Positions 47,750 through 60,519 of a stretch of 64,000 nucleotides of DNA are shown piece by piece. This DNA is from Ridgeia piscesae. Taxonomy: Eukaryota; Annelida; Polychaeta; Sabellida; Siboglinidae. The notes under the pieces are model-generated. The model saw only the letters and a list, made by a program, of their open reading frames with translations, was not told where the DNA came from and did not search any database. The stretch covers positions 26,001 to 90,000 of the forward strand of contig JAODUO010001348.1 of assembly GCA_025642075.2 (NCBI GenBank). Reading direction: 5' to 3'. Numbering within the stretch: position 1 is the first letter of the stretch; the number at the start of each line of letters is the position of its first letter. The translations under genes were made by a program, and so were the position numbers.

Positions 47750-49540
47750 ATGTTATAGTAGCGATATTTGTGTTTCGTATCTATTACGATATTATAATAT
47801 GTGGGTGTAATATTGATACATAACTCTCTAATATCTAGTCTCTAATGTCGTGCTGTTGAAGAGTGGGTGTTTTGGAGGTTGTATTACAACTAATACAGCC
47901 GGCAACGTTTGTATTTCGTTTCAATTACAATTTACTATTTCGATAGTCTCACGGGTAATGCGATACGGCCAAGGACAATATTATACGACCGCATCGAACA
48001 GCAAGTACAATAGTATGATACAGACAGATGACCAATTCAAGCAGATATGCAATTCAAACGACGGGCGGTGAATGGCAACGATTGGAAACAATTATCTCGA
48101 AGGCACTGCAACTATGAGAACGTGTTACTGTTTTTTATTGCGATAGACATTGTTCATGTACTACTCGTAGTATTTATTATAGTGCAGTAGACATTATAAA
48201 GTTTATATACATGCAGTAGATATTGTTTATTTTTTCTGCAACAATGACATCAGTTCAGCATTGGTCATTAGTGCAAATGGAAATAGGTCTATGTATTATC
48301 TGATAGTCAATCAATATTGCATGTGTTTATGATCACAATGCAGTATATTGGATGATTGGGTGACTGCCAATATACTTGTACGTGTGAACCCGATATATAC
48401 AACCCTGACACTGCAGACTCCTCCTCCATTCATTCCACCCTTCATCCTTCCCGAGGAAGGTGATATTGTCCTTCCGTCTTGTTGAGTTACGATACAAACA
48501 GAAATTCACACAAAAAACAATTATTGAAAAGGAACACTGAGTTAGTTTATTATCGACTAGAGTTGTTAGTAATTATTTAATTTTAAACAGCTTAATGCTT
48601 ATGTTGGAATGTGGCGTACGTAATATGTACGTCGTTTGTAAAATAATACATATTGTGTGCATAAATCGTCAATCAAATACATCTATATGACTGTTCTTTC
48701 AATAGCAATGTTAATAACCTTGCACTGGTTCCAGAAATCTGTACCACTATAACAATAATAGGGCAATTATGGTAAAAGCCATATAACTGTAAGGCGGGCG
48801 TTTGTGGCCAGAGGGAAGCCTACATTTGAGTGTAATAATAGCAGCCACAACGACAGATATCTTTCGTTTTCTGCCTCCCAAAAAACTGAACATGTCGCTC
48901 GAGGCAAATCACAACATTGCAGGATGTTATGTCGGAAAAACGTTCGGTGCGGTCTGTCGTGAATGTCGATATGGTTTCTACAGTTAATCAGGCTGGGTAC
49001 ATTTATTTATTATTGCGGATTAATTTTCAAATAACAGCATCAGGCAAAACACGTCATGTCACTGTTCGGGATGGCGATGGTACCATCTATGATCTAGATG
49101 TCAACCGTGCTCTTCCAACGTAAGCTCAACGTCGTCGACGTAATGTGATTTCAAGGATAATAAGAGCCGGCTGTGTTTTGTTTCTAAACATTTGCTGCTT
49201 TCTTAAGCCAATTAAAATAATGGTTGCTACACACGCAAATGCACATAATTATGTATATGTATACGTGGTAATATATGTATTCGTAAGCTCACTTAAAATG
49301 CATTTATGTTTATTTAATGAATTCATACAAAGATACATGCATAGGTATGCATCTATTGATCAATGTATACCAGCCTTTCATGTATTATTTTTCAGTTATT
49401 CTTGCACACACACGCTCACACGCACATATATATATATATATTCGCACGTACACACACTCACATACGCACGTACACCAGCACGTACACACACATACAAACA
49501 CACTAACTTCTCAAATTATTCTGGGAGGTGACGGAGCACA
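47750..49540. other. Intergenic, no recognised feature
   Basis: Low-complexity and AT-rich sequence with mixed CACA/ATAC runs near 49400-49500. No coding family or RNA gene was seen. Confidence 0.5.
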
Positions 49541-49557
49541 TTCAAAAATGTATACCG

Positions 49558-50105
49558 GGATATGATATGATATAATATAATATAATATGATACGATCGAC
49601 CGACGCGACGCGACGCGACGCGACGCGACGCGACGCGACGCGACGCGACGCGACGCGACGCGACGCGACGCGACGCGACGCGACGCGACGCGACGCGACG
49701 CGACGCGACGCGACGCGACGCGACGCGACGCGACGCGACGCGACGCGACGCGACGCGACACGATATTAGGTATCAGGTATCAGGTATCAGGTATCAGGTA
49801 TCAGGTATCAGGTATCAATATCACATATCACATCACATCACATCACATCACATCACATCACATCACATCACATCACATCACATCACATCAATCAATCAAA
49901 TCAAATCAATCAATCAAATCAAATCAAATCAAATCAAATCAAATCAAATCATATCAGATGTGATGTGATGTGATGTGATGTGATGTGATGTGATGTGATG
50001 TGATGTGATGTGATGTGATGTGATGTGATGTGATGTGATGTGATGTGATGTGATGTGATGTGATGTGATGTGATGATCAGATAATATAATATAATATAAT
50101 AAAAT
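49558..50105. repeat. Mosaic pentanucleotide satellite block
   Basis: Successive arrays are: GATAT/AATAT (49558-49590), CGACG (about 49600-49758), the 7-bp unit GGTATCA (about 49770-49815), ACATC (about 49820-49888), AATCA/AAATC (49889-49950), TGATG (about 49957-50073) and AATAT (50080-50102). The ACATC array and the TGATG array are reverse complements across a spacer of about 65 bp and can form a long hairpin. Confidence 0.95.
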
Positions 50106-50204
50106 ATTACATTAATTATGATTTGTGTATGTACTTTTCTGTATCGAAGTGTCACGAAGTGTAACCAACACTAAATTTGCAAAGGCATAATTAACTGCGT
50201 TATA

Positions 50205-50207
50205 TAG

Positions 50208-50300
<93 letters not shown>

Positions 50301-50310
50301 TGTGTGTGTA
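50205..50310. repeat. (GT)n(GCGT)n microsatellite
   Basis: A TG run, then about 16 TGCG units, then TG. It is a CpG-rich tract in otherwise AT-rich DNA. Confidence 0.95.
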
Positions 50311-51520
50311 TAAATAACTCATAATTAGGCCTATAGGTAATCTCAATTAAACTTCGCGAAAACTAGCGGACCCCGATTTGTATAACTGCGTGTATTAAGT
50401 CCGTTTTTACGTATCCTTCAACCTCGTTAGCATGGCTGTTTGCTGTGCAAATTAACCCAGGCAATTTAGCCGAGTTTAACTAGTTTATCGACTTCTCTAA
50501 TCACGACTGCGTCATACATTAGAACAGCGCAAATATCCGCCCCAATTCGAAGACGGATAAAAAAATCTGAAATTCCAGTATAACGCGACCCGTCTGTCCA
50601 ATGACTTGTACAGCTGAACAGTTATGTGCATTCGAATATTTGCTTCTACACCCCAGACACGGCACGTGACACGAGCAACGTGTGGCTGAAATCACACAAA
50701 AGTATACTACATGACCGGAGACTACACTACACTCCCTAGTGGCCGAGACCACAGTGAGAGTTTTGCAAAAGGATCAGCCAGGGGTGCTGGTGTCTGGTAG
50801 TGACGTAATCAGCAGCAGCGCCCCCTGGTGCGCGAGAATGCGTATCATGTTATCGTCTTGATGTGACGTGATGAAAAGCAATTTGCCTCATCATTTTTAA
50901 CTATGTTGTTTACGAAGCTGACCATTAAAAGTGTCGTCATCTGCACGTGACAGGATGTTGCTTTCAACAGTCGTACTATTTTCCGTTACAGACATTGATC
51001 TGATTAGGCCCTTGGTGATGTTGCTGAAGGCATAAAACCGTCTTATTAACGGCTTCGATTTTGTGTTCGTTCCATCCAGCAACACGTCATTAGTCCGTGA
51101 ATTGATTGTAAGTTCCCAGTGTTTTTGAAAGGAGACACAAATATTCGTAGTATTCACGTTGTGGGGAAACGCCGTAACAACGTAAAGAATAAGAAAAGCA
51201 TCGCTTGGGACTATGCTCGTAGACATATGAAACAATCTAACCATGCATTTGCTGCTACAGTTAAACAGTAATTTACTAGAAGAACGTTAACGGTGACAAC
51301 ATTCAAGTTGTATGGATCGCGCCATTTTCACGGAAATGCTGACGTCCCACTTTGCTGTAGTAGGCCTGCTCTCCCAAAGTTGTCGGTCGCCGATCTAGGA
51401 ATACTAGTCTAGTTTACGATGCTCAGTTAATAATGTCTCGGGAAACGTTTATTTTTATTTGTAAAGGCATTTTCTCATGCAAGTTTCCCTAATGTATATA
51501 TTTTTATTTGTGTAATATGT
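50311..51520. other. Intergenic, no recognised feature
   Basis: Contains one 115-codon minus-strand frame (50897-51244) with a hydrophobic start but no family resemblance and no supporting splice context. Confidence 0.4.
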
Positions 51521-51529
51521 ATTGTTGGG

Positions 51530-52770
51530 TGCTTATAGTAAAGGGAGGGCGCCAACTTCTCTGTTCAAAATTGACAGAGCTGTCTACACCGTGGGAAAGT
51601 TAAACACCAAAGAGTATTGCGGTAAACTCTGCTCGCTTAGGCATTATCGCTAATCAATTTTGATTACAAACTGCATTTTGTTTTACTTTTTGAACGTGTT
51701 GCGGAATCTCTTCAAATTGCGATCATTGTCCCAAGCTTAATAAAGTAACTAAGCACAAATCGACAGGCAGTAAACTTTCAACATGCACGTTACTGTCATA
51801 AGAACGTGATATTAAATAAAATTAATACAAATCTAGAAGCTGGCAGTCTTTGTCTTAACAGTGCCGCAGCCAGTACAACATTATACAACGTAACACTGTC
51901 AAAACCCTAGGGTTCAAGGCATAACAATAGCTGGTCATGCATACAAAAGTGAAACTCATCTTCTGCATCGAAAGGCATACGTGGAACCAATAAATGAGCA
52001 GGCGTATTCATTTACATATAAATCAAACCTAAGAACCTGGCACATCATAACTGACGTCACAGCTCGACGCCCATTGGTCAAACGAATCGCCATAAGTAAG
52101 ATGGCCGTCTCTGCGATATCAGGTATTAATTAGAATCGTCCACTGTGACACCGTATTCCGGGTAAACTATAGGTGTGAAAATGACGATGATAATTGTAAA
52201 TGATAATTTTTTTATTTAGGAATATAACATAAAGATGCCATTAACTATTATTAACTAAGACTGGGCTAGAACAACACCAAAGTTGTGTTTAAGTATCACA
52301 TGTCACTGTGACGTCACCGCAGGATATCAACTATACATCATGGACGGTGAACTATGACATCACAAAAGGACTTGCAAATGAGAGAAAGATAAGATTATAA
52401 CTACGATTATTCATTTCATATTAAAAGAGCTTTTCTCAAATATAAATAATTCCCGGAGGTGGACAATGACGTCACAAAAGGACTTGCATATTCATTTCTT
52501 ATATTAAAGAGCCTTTTAAAATTGACTTGTGTAAATAATTCCAGGTGCATTCCTCGAAAAACACACATTAATTGGTTTGTGTTACAAAAATGATAGCTAG
52601 TGTGTACAAATATATTAGTTAGTTCTTTGGTGTAATCGTTAGGCAAAATAGTAATTACGTTTCACAGGATTACGTCACACGGATGTAACGATAGCGTAAA
52701 TTATCTTTATGAATGTTAACACTTTAAAAACATCCACTTTTAGTATGCGACTGTGCTCAGCAGTACATCA
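51530..52770. repeat. Composite interspersed repeat, copy A
   Basis: Part of this block (about 52300-52760, with GACGTCACAAAAGGACTTGC and ATTACGTCACACGGATGTAA-like segments) matches 57478-57850 directly. Another part (51535-51830) matches 58200-58475 in reverse orientation, for example AAGTTAAACACCAAAGAGTA against GGTGTTTAACTTTCCCAC. An internal tandem duplication occurs at 52345-52520. It is probably a DNA transposon family; no coding frame was seen. Confidence 0.5.
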
Positions 52771-53339
52771 AATTATCTAACTGGAACATGTGCTTTGCAA
52801 AGTGGCGATGGCCCTGGTGTCATAGCTGAAGTAACAGGTTGTTGCGAAACACCGTCGCACGGTAACATTCGACGGCTCGTGTTATCTGAGACGTGTTTGA
52901 GGGTGTTCTCGTTTCTTGCCAGATGCACTCAGAGAACTCGCTGTCAGACATCAGCTGTTTCAATAACCTGGGAGCGGGTATTTTTAGAAGTGAAGATATC
53001 TCCAGGAATTTCCATCTGTCAGAGTTACTAAGGTTCCACTGCATTTAGCCGCGCGTGTTCTGCTGAATCCAATTTTAGTATCGGGCGACCGCGCACAATT
53101 ATCAAGTCGGTTAAATGGTCATAGACAGGCAGCGCGACAGACGTTAATCGGATATTTCCGTCGCACCAGACTACGTATTAGACGACACGTGGGTCTAAGG
53201 ATAGGTATTGTTGGAGTTGCTTGCAATGTGCTTCGTCCTGAATGCAATTATTACCTCAAAGTAGATAGTTATGGTTTAGTAGCCTAGCTTATGTGTTCAT
53301 GCCCAGCAATGACCCAATTTCTACATTTGCACAAGCCCG

Positions 53340-53640
53340 CGTTCGAATGTGTACAGACATGCACGCAGGCATATACGCGCGCGAGAGAACACGCGCACAC
53401 ACACGCGCGCGCGCACACTAATACATACACAATAAAACACACAAACACGCATATAGACACCCCAAACACGCATGCACACAGACGCATGCATGCATGCACG
53501 CATGCACGCATGCACGCACACACGCACAAACACATACATACATAGTTACACACATGCATACATACATACATACATACATACATACATACATACATACATA
53601 CATACATACATACATACGTACGTACGTACGTACGTACGTA

Positions 53641-53684
<44 letters not shown>

Positions 53685-53930
53685 CGACACACACACACAC
53701 ACACACACATACATATATACATACATACATAGTTTTTGCATACGTACATAGGTACATACGTACATACGTACATACGTACATACGTACATACGTACATACG
53801 TACATACGTACATACGTACATACATACATACGTACATACGTACATACGTACATACGTACATACGTACATACGTACATACTTACATACGTACATACGTACA
53901 TACGTACATACCTATACACATGCATAGAAA
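53340..53930. repeat. Compound ACAC/ACGC/ATAC/ACGT tetranucleotide block
   Basis: The arrays change in steps: CACACGCG, ATGCACGC, ATAC (53556-53616), ACGT (53617-53640), ACGC (53641-53687), AC (53688-53709), then TACATACG units (about 53740-53905). Frames of up to 238 codons here are repeat artefacts. Confidence 0.95.
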
Positions 53931-54860
53931 CACGCACATAAATAAATTCGACACTTGTGACCAGTGTCATAGGATGACTGAGTTGTTGCAGTTTATACAT
54001 TCAGAACTCATAACAACTTTACACCAGTAAGCTATTATACAGATTTTCGTGATCAAAAATTAATTCCTATTCGTTTGATAATGCATCACTTCCGAAACCG
54101 ATGAATTGACATTTACTATTATAACTAATCGCTTTAATCGTTACATGCTCTATTGATAAACAAAACTACAGCAATGTAAATAATTCAAATTAAATTATAC
54201 GACGAATTAATTATTTACGAAGACGACAAGATGGATAGGTGACAACACCGCGTCGTATCGCGTGCGGACGTAATTCGTCACCCTCAATCACCGACGTGCC
54301 ATCAAACAAGCAAAAATAGATATCTGTGTTTATTAATACCTAGCCGAGTTACCCAGCGATGCTTGAGAAAAACGCAGTCACCCGCGTCAAATCTGTCGCA
54401 GGCTGCGTTATTTGTTGCAGTGTGTTCCAAAAATAGGTCGCGAGCTCACGCGCAAATCTCAACATATAAAACAATATGTCTAGAATACAGACTTGCTATA
54501 GGGTTATGCTTTCGCAAATTTGAAACCCAAATAATAAGAAAAAGTATGTAACATTTTGTATACATCCAGTGACGTAGATGACATGAATATCTTTACGATG
54601 ATGTAGAAAACATGACATTTCGCGGCTGAAGCTCCACGTACAGCCTTTTGAAATTTGACATCCCCAACATTTTCCAAACCCCCGTTTTGAAATATTATAG
54701 ACCTACGAACCACCAAAATGAGCCCGCGAGACCACATGCACATTTTCAGCCCGCTACATGCAAAATTGATGAAGAAATGAGTCCCCATACATACAGAGAA
54801 ACGCTGTTTTATAATAATAGAAAAGTAACTACATAACAATATTAACACTTCAGATAAAAA

Positions 54861-55007
54861 GTTTTCATTTTTCATATCGATATGTTTCTTTCACCTGTAG
54901 AGACTTTCGTTAGGCGTCATTCGTCATTGATACTGAAGAAGACGACGCATTACGAAAGTCTCTACAGGTGAAAGAAACATCTCGATTCGCATATGAGAAA
55001 TGAAAAC
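54861..55007. repeat. Fold-back element, copy 2
   Basis: The arms (GTTTTCATTTTTCATATCGA, CACCTGTAGAGACTTTCGT and their reverse complement ending at 55007) pair over about 50 bp around a loop of about 40 bp. The family matches 12759-13018, but the loop is shorter. Confidence 0.7.
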
Positions 55008-55922
55008 TTTTGATCTGAAAAAAGAACTGTCCTGGGAATTGTTCTGTAGCATTAAACACTTCCCTAAAGCAAACAGAAACTTAACAGATCCATACGATAC
55101 TGTACGCACTGTTATGACGATACACTCTTCCAATATATCAACTATCCGTACGCAACACCTTCCTGGTTTGTGCATAAGTTGCACACATGAACTACACCTG
55201 TAAATATATCTTACCCGTTAAGATGAATGTAGACGGCTTCCAACTCCTAGCGGCTACGCAGGTTTCCTCTGTCACGCAGTAGATAGGGCATATTGCAAAG
55301 CTGTTCACGCTGATCTCGTGTGCTCAGAGAGCAAGGGCACGGCGCCGAGCGAACGGCGGCGACCGACAATACACCGATACCTGCTCCACCGAATGCCCTT
55401 CCTATATCATCGTCGTGACTCATTGCGATGGACCACGTGACCGTCTTGGGTGGGGCAGCGTTGCCCGTGCGCGCGCACACGCCCGGCCCGCGCACAATGC
55501 CTGGCTGGTCCCATTAAGTTGGCGCAATCGTTTCCAGAACCAAGTTAGCCAGCTTCCACAAAGGAGAGCGCGATTAGGCTACCTGTCACGCCCCACACCA
55601 AGGGAGACGCACGTTCGTAGGAGACGAGATTCAACGGTTGACTGATTGCCTCGCTAATGATACCGCTTGCATAAAGCGCGCACCGGAAACCTTCGACAAA
55701 ACGCCTTCCGGCTTCTCAAATAGCGTGTGTCGTTATTAGATTTTTCATGCTATTTTTCTTTCCGTTTTCAGCTTAGACTATGTTAATCAAGCACAACTTG
55801 TTACATTTTAAAGTTAGTATTTGCACGTTCTAATTCATGTAATTACTGAAGTTACATTTTGAAGCAAAATTACTTATTTTTGCTAAATAATTCGCGAAGC
55901 TGTTCGCCTATTGCTATTGTTA

Positions 55923-55923
<1 letters not shown>

Positions 55924-55954
<31 letters not shown>

Positions 55955-56045
55955 GCCGCGTGCGTGTGTGTGTGCGTGCGAGTACGTGTACATGTGTGCG
56001 TATGTGCGTGAATCCATGTGTCCGTACGTGCGTTTGTGTGTGAGC
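55924..56045. repeat. (TG)n-rich microsatellite
   Basis: A TG run interrupted by GCGGCCGCG and followed by variable TGCG/TGTACG units. Confidence 0.9.
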
Positions 56046-57469
56046 TAGCACGCGTTTATCATTTATAAACAATATACTATGTTATATCGGCAAAAAATTG
56101 TTAGCGATGATGGGGCCTATATTGCGTTTGCATGTTTCAAAATAATGCGCCATGGCTCACCGTTGTCCCCTCGCTCGGTTCGCAGTGTTTTGTATATACT
56201 GCGTGAACTTTAATTAGGATTTACCAAACCGTACTACTCTATTTATGCCGCTATTAAGCCAAGGTATTTATCACCACGGTATCTTTTCATAAGGGATCTG
56301 GCGATTCGTTGATGCGCACGCACGCAAAGACACACTTCCACTTCCGGAGTGGTTGATTCGGCTTCTAGTGGGTGTTTGGAGCAACTCGCGAGGACATCTC
56401 AGTCTCACGCGCGCGCTGTTGCCGCTGCTAATGGAGCCTGTTATCGCCACGAGCCGACGACGTCGATGCGCGTACGTGTACTCCGATGAGTGGTTGTCGA
56501 CGAACTGTCGTATGTGTTTCATGCCGACGCACGCATGACCTCGCTAGGACGCGACCAGACAACCTGTCGCGTCTCTACCGACGCAGCTTTCCGTATGTCC
56601 TCGCTGCGCGCATCGCATCGCATCGCGTCGAATCACTTGACCTAATTACTACTCGGCTTAGTTGCAGAACGCGCTTGGACGTCTCCGTGTTTCATACAAA
56701 CAACCAGTCCAGACCGCGGCGGAGTTCAGATTGGCCGTAATAGCAATGCTGCTTGCAAGTACACGCCCATCGACCACAAGACGTTAATTTGCCAAGTCTT
56801 TTTACAAAAACTTACACAATCATTACGTCTGTCTGAGTGGCTGGATTTGTTAAAAACATACATAGACCCCTACACACTGACGCGACGACATCGTTCGTTG
56901 TGCCGCGTTTGGAAACTACTTTTGGCATCGATTTGCTGAGCAAAACACCTGAAGAAAAGGCCTAATGTTGAGCGCATATGCGGGATCTTGAATGCGCTTG
57001 GCTATTTTGGGAGTACGGAAAGTATTCCTGGTTTTAAGTAGTACGCCCGTAGACAGCTATATCCTATAATAGTCCAGCTATTTTGGATTGCATATATGCA
57101 GACGCACACCTCCGGATTAACATTGTCACGATGTAAATCTTAATGTAGTTCCTTGTGGGAGGAGTCGAAATTATGTGTGATATAATTAATTTAAATACAA
57201 AAAAATCGCCGTAGTCCTAAACCATTCCTGATATATCACTTTATATTACTTTCGCTGTTTTTACGCGTACAAACATGTATTAATTTCACAGAATTAGTAC
57301 AGAAACGTATATCGTATGTTATACGTTGAATTGTGTGTTTCAACAGTTGCGAAGGGTTTTGATTTAATACATGTTAACTCCGTTGTCCCTAACCTTCTCC
57401 AAATAATGTATGTTTTGTGTTACTTAAAAAAAACCGACGACCTTTTACCAACATGTGTCTCGTTGTTTT

Positions 57470-58580
57470 TTAAGTATTACTTGTGACGTCATCGCAGGAT
57501 GTCAACTACATGTTTTGGATGATGGACAATGACGTCACAAAAGGATTTGCACATGAGATAACGATAAGATTATAGCAACGATTATTCGCTACTTCTTATA
57601 TTAAAGGGCCTTTCTCAGATCGATTTGGGTAACTAATTTCAGGTGCATTCCTCCAAACTAGATTATTTAGTTTCCGCTCGCTACAAAATGTCGTTTATAC
57701 AAATTGGTTATTTAGCTTTGAAGTAATAACTGAGCAAACGAATAAATACATTTCACAGGATTACGTCACACTTTACCTGGCGTAACGATAAGGTAGATTA
57801 TGTTTATTTATTTTAAAGCGAGGGTGCCAGCTTCTTGATTTAATGTTTTTTTAATTTAAAACTGCATAGTCACCTCGATTGTTTTGTTCCTCGCGTTTCA
57901 GACAAATTTCACGAAAAGCAAACCTACCAAGTATCCCCTGTGACATACTGGTTCGGCTTTGCATATGTCTTAATTCGTTTTTTGTTAAAACATAAAAACA
58001 ATTTTACGTCATACCAGTCCATATTATATAGTCTTTTTCATTGTGAAGATTTCTCCAGTACTGGTTTTATGTGGTAGACTACCTTCGCCTTAATCACGTA
58101 ATAACGCGTGATAACGAAGATGTCGCGAGATCGGCCTTGACCCTCACCATTCAGGACTTCTTGTTCACGAATGGCGAATGCAATTAAGATTCATTCAAAA
58201 TTGATGAATGCAAATCAGATTTATTCCAATTTGTTTGTTGTTTTAAATGAAATGTCAATGCATTCTTGTTGAAGGTTCACTGCCTGTCAATTTGTGCTTA
58301 GTAATTTGTGTATTAGGCTCGGACAAATGCTTGCAATTTGAAAGATTCCGCTTGCAACATGTTCAAATGGTAAACAAGCATCTAGTTAAACATTATTGGC
58401 AATAATGCGGAGGCGAGCAGAGTTAACCGCAATACCCGTTGGTGTTTAACTTTCCCACGTTCTAGACAACAGACTTCCCGTTACAAATCATTGCTCGGCC
58501 AATTCGGGGCAGAGGAGCTTTAATAAAAACATCCACCTTTATCATGCGACTGTGTTCAATATTACTTAGACTGTTCAAAC
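57470..58580. repeat. Composite interspersed repeat, copy B
   Basis: Partner of 51530-52770 with its segments rearranged, including the shared boundary GAGGGTGCCAGCTTCTTGA near 57822 and ACATCCACCTTTATCATGCG near 58529 (compare ACATCCACTTTTAGTATGCG near 52731). Confidence 0.5.
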
Positions 58581-59127
58581 ATAACTGGTTAGAACATCAA
58601 CAAATATACTTCGCGATAGCCAAACCCAATCGACAAGGGAGCTTTAATGGCTGGAGTCCTCATTACACCCGCTCTCTCGCAGGTTGGCTCGGCTGCACGC
58701 AGTATTAGTGCTAATGTTGCGAGCTCTCGCGTTGATGCGCGCTCGGCATCATGCGTTAGAATCGTTAGTCACAACAGACTTAGTCATTTGTGACGCTTTC
58801 CGTAGAAGCGTCACCTCGTCAACTCGCGGAATCAATTCCAGTTAGGTTACAGTAAACACATCCTGATTGTCGTTGGAAACAGTCATCGAGCAACGAGGAC
58901 GTTTATACAGCGTGGCATTTACCAGGGCAGTTCGGAAGTATTGATACGTTTCTGTTTATTAGTGGTATATTATTTGCAGAAATAAAAAGTAATACAATCG
59001 CACGTAGACCCATCCACGACGGACAGCATCGCAAACATAGCAGGATACAATTACAAACTTAGCTGTCTACCCGCTAATTCTAAACAACGTCCCTGAAGAA
59101 ACTTTACCTATATAATTATTATACATT

Positions 59128-59192
59128 GTGTGTATGTATGTATGTATGTATGTATGTATGTATGTATGTATGTATGTATGTATGTATGTATG

Positions 59193-59278
<86 letters not shown>
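59128..59278. repeat. (TATG)n then (AT)n microsatellite
   Basis: About 17 TATG units (59128-59198) followed by about 80 bp of AT. It lies less than 80 bp downstream of the GYGDDH-protein stop, so it is likely in that gene's 3' UTR. Confidence 0.95.
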
Positions 59279-59280
<2 letters not shown>

Positions 59281-59355
59281 CAATATATGAACATGTTAAA
59301 CAAGACATCGTTCCTTGCCGCCCGTCCACGCAATCTGGCGACTAAACGACATCAT

Positions 59356-59906
59356 CTACGGCGTCGTTGTCGTAGTCAGCGGAACGATCTTTTTGATGAT
59401 GATGATCTTTTTCGGCGGTCGGTAGTAGTACTTTCGCTTGTACTTCTTCGGGCGGTACCCGTATGACGACGACGAGTGACTTCCGTAACCGCTGCTGCTT
59501 CCGTAACCCATGTTCTTCTTGTTGTATCCTCCGCCGTAACCGCCACCTCCGTAGCCAGATTCGTATTTGTTGCCGTAACCGGTATCGTAACCATCGTCGT
59601 AACCGCCGCGATCATCTCCGTAACCGCCGCGATCGTCGCCGTAACCGCTGTCGTGATCGTCACCGTAACCACCGTGATCGTCGCCGTAACCCATGTCGTG
59701 ATCGTCGCCGTAACCGCTGTCGTGATCGTCACCGTAACCGCCGTGATCATCGCCGTAACCGCTGTCGTGATCATCGCCGTAACCGTCGCCGTGTTCATCT
59801 CCATAGTAACTAAAGTCGGCGTCATCCTCGTGGTCGTGTTCGTGATAGTCGATCACCTGATGGATGACTTTGACGTCGTTGTAACCTCGTCGCTTCTTGT
59901 AGCCGG
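59356..59906 (-). CDS. Secreted GYGDDH-repeat, Gly/Tyr/Asp/His-rich protein (main exon, 5' exon missing)
   Basis: The exon is preceded on the minus strand by a strong pyrimidine tract ending TGTCTTCAG (just above 59906), so the Met further upstream in this frame is probably intronic. The exon encodes about 183 residues. A basic head (YKKRRG) is followed by an acidic His/Asp segment ([11 protein letters not shown]), then about eight tandem 7-8-residue units of the form [15 protein letters not shown] or GYGDDRG. Next come a Gly/Tyr/Ser-rich stretch, a Lys/Tyr/Arg block ([16 protein letters not shown]), an IIIIKKI run and a Thr-rich tail ending at the TAG at 59356-59358. Low-complexity Gly/Tyr/Asp/His composition like this is common in shell-matrix, cuticle, jaw and byssal proteins, where Asp/His can bind metal. 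No family was recognised. The exon encoding the signal peptide should lie at higher coordinates, beyond the (TAA)n tract, but I did not identify it. Confidence 0.6.
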
Positions 59907-59960
59907 CTGAAGACAGAGACAGTAGGAGAAAGTGGCGCAACACGTAACAAGTAGAGCAAC

Positions 59961-60130
<170 letters not shown>

Positions 60131-60133
60131 AAC

Positions 60134-60510
60134 GTTTATAAAGCGCCGTAAATCAAACGAATATCCATTCGGAGGCACAGTACATCAGTATGTATACACG
60201 TATCGTGGAATTATAATATTAAGTTTGTTAAGGTAAATAAAATACATAAAATATGTACAAAAAGTAATAGTAATAAATAATAAAATAAATAAGTTAGCTA
60301 AAAATAATTATAAAAATAAATGGTATATTGATAATAAAATAATGAGGATGACATTTTGTAAAAATGTGTGTAAAATATGTACAAGATAATAAATAGGTAA
60401 ACAATAATAATAATAATAATACAAATTAAATAAACTGACAGGTGTCTACACTTCATACACAGCCCAGAATAGGTGTGTTTTCAATAATCTTTTAAAGCAA
60501 CATGCAACCA
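60134..60510 (-). mobile_element. 5'-truncated LINE tail, same family as 12061-12640
   Basis: Near-identical blocks are shared with 12061-12440: TTATAAAGCGCC.TAAAT, ATCCATTCGGAGGC, GTTAAGGTAAATAAAATACAT and ACTGACAGGTG.CTA.ACTTCA. It directly abuts the (TAA)n and (GAA)n tracts at 59963-60130, consistent with microsatellite growth from a LINE or SINE tail. Confidence 0.65.
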
Positions 60511-60519
60511 GCAACATGC

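Larger units (their letters stand above)
55020..59100. other. Intergenic; GC-rich patches but no gene recognised
   Basis: 55240-55700 and 56280-56760 are CpG-rich, with a CCACGTGACC E-box near 55433, and could be promoter or first-exon islands. No coding sequence could be assigned. 57470-58580 is the repeat listed separately. The plus-strand TTTATT at 58955-58960 could be a minus-strand poly(A) signal for the GYGDDH gene. Confidence 0.35.

Noticed and set aside
49516..49769. Open frames of repeated RRVAS or RRDAT
   Set aside because: Translation of the CGACG pentanucleotide array.
50897..51244. 115-codon minus-strand frame with a hydrophobic start
   Set aside because: Weak signal-peptide look only; no family, no poly(A) or splice evidence.
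53284..54000. 238-codon open frame
   Set aside because: Composed of ATAC/ACGC/ACGT tetranucleotide repeats; all frames are open because the units are stop-free.
59376..59910. 149- and 144-codon frames overlapping the GYGDDH exon in other frames and strands
   Set aside because: Shadows of the repeat-encoding exon. The minus frame with the splice acceptor and coherent composition is preferred.
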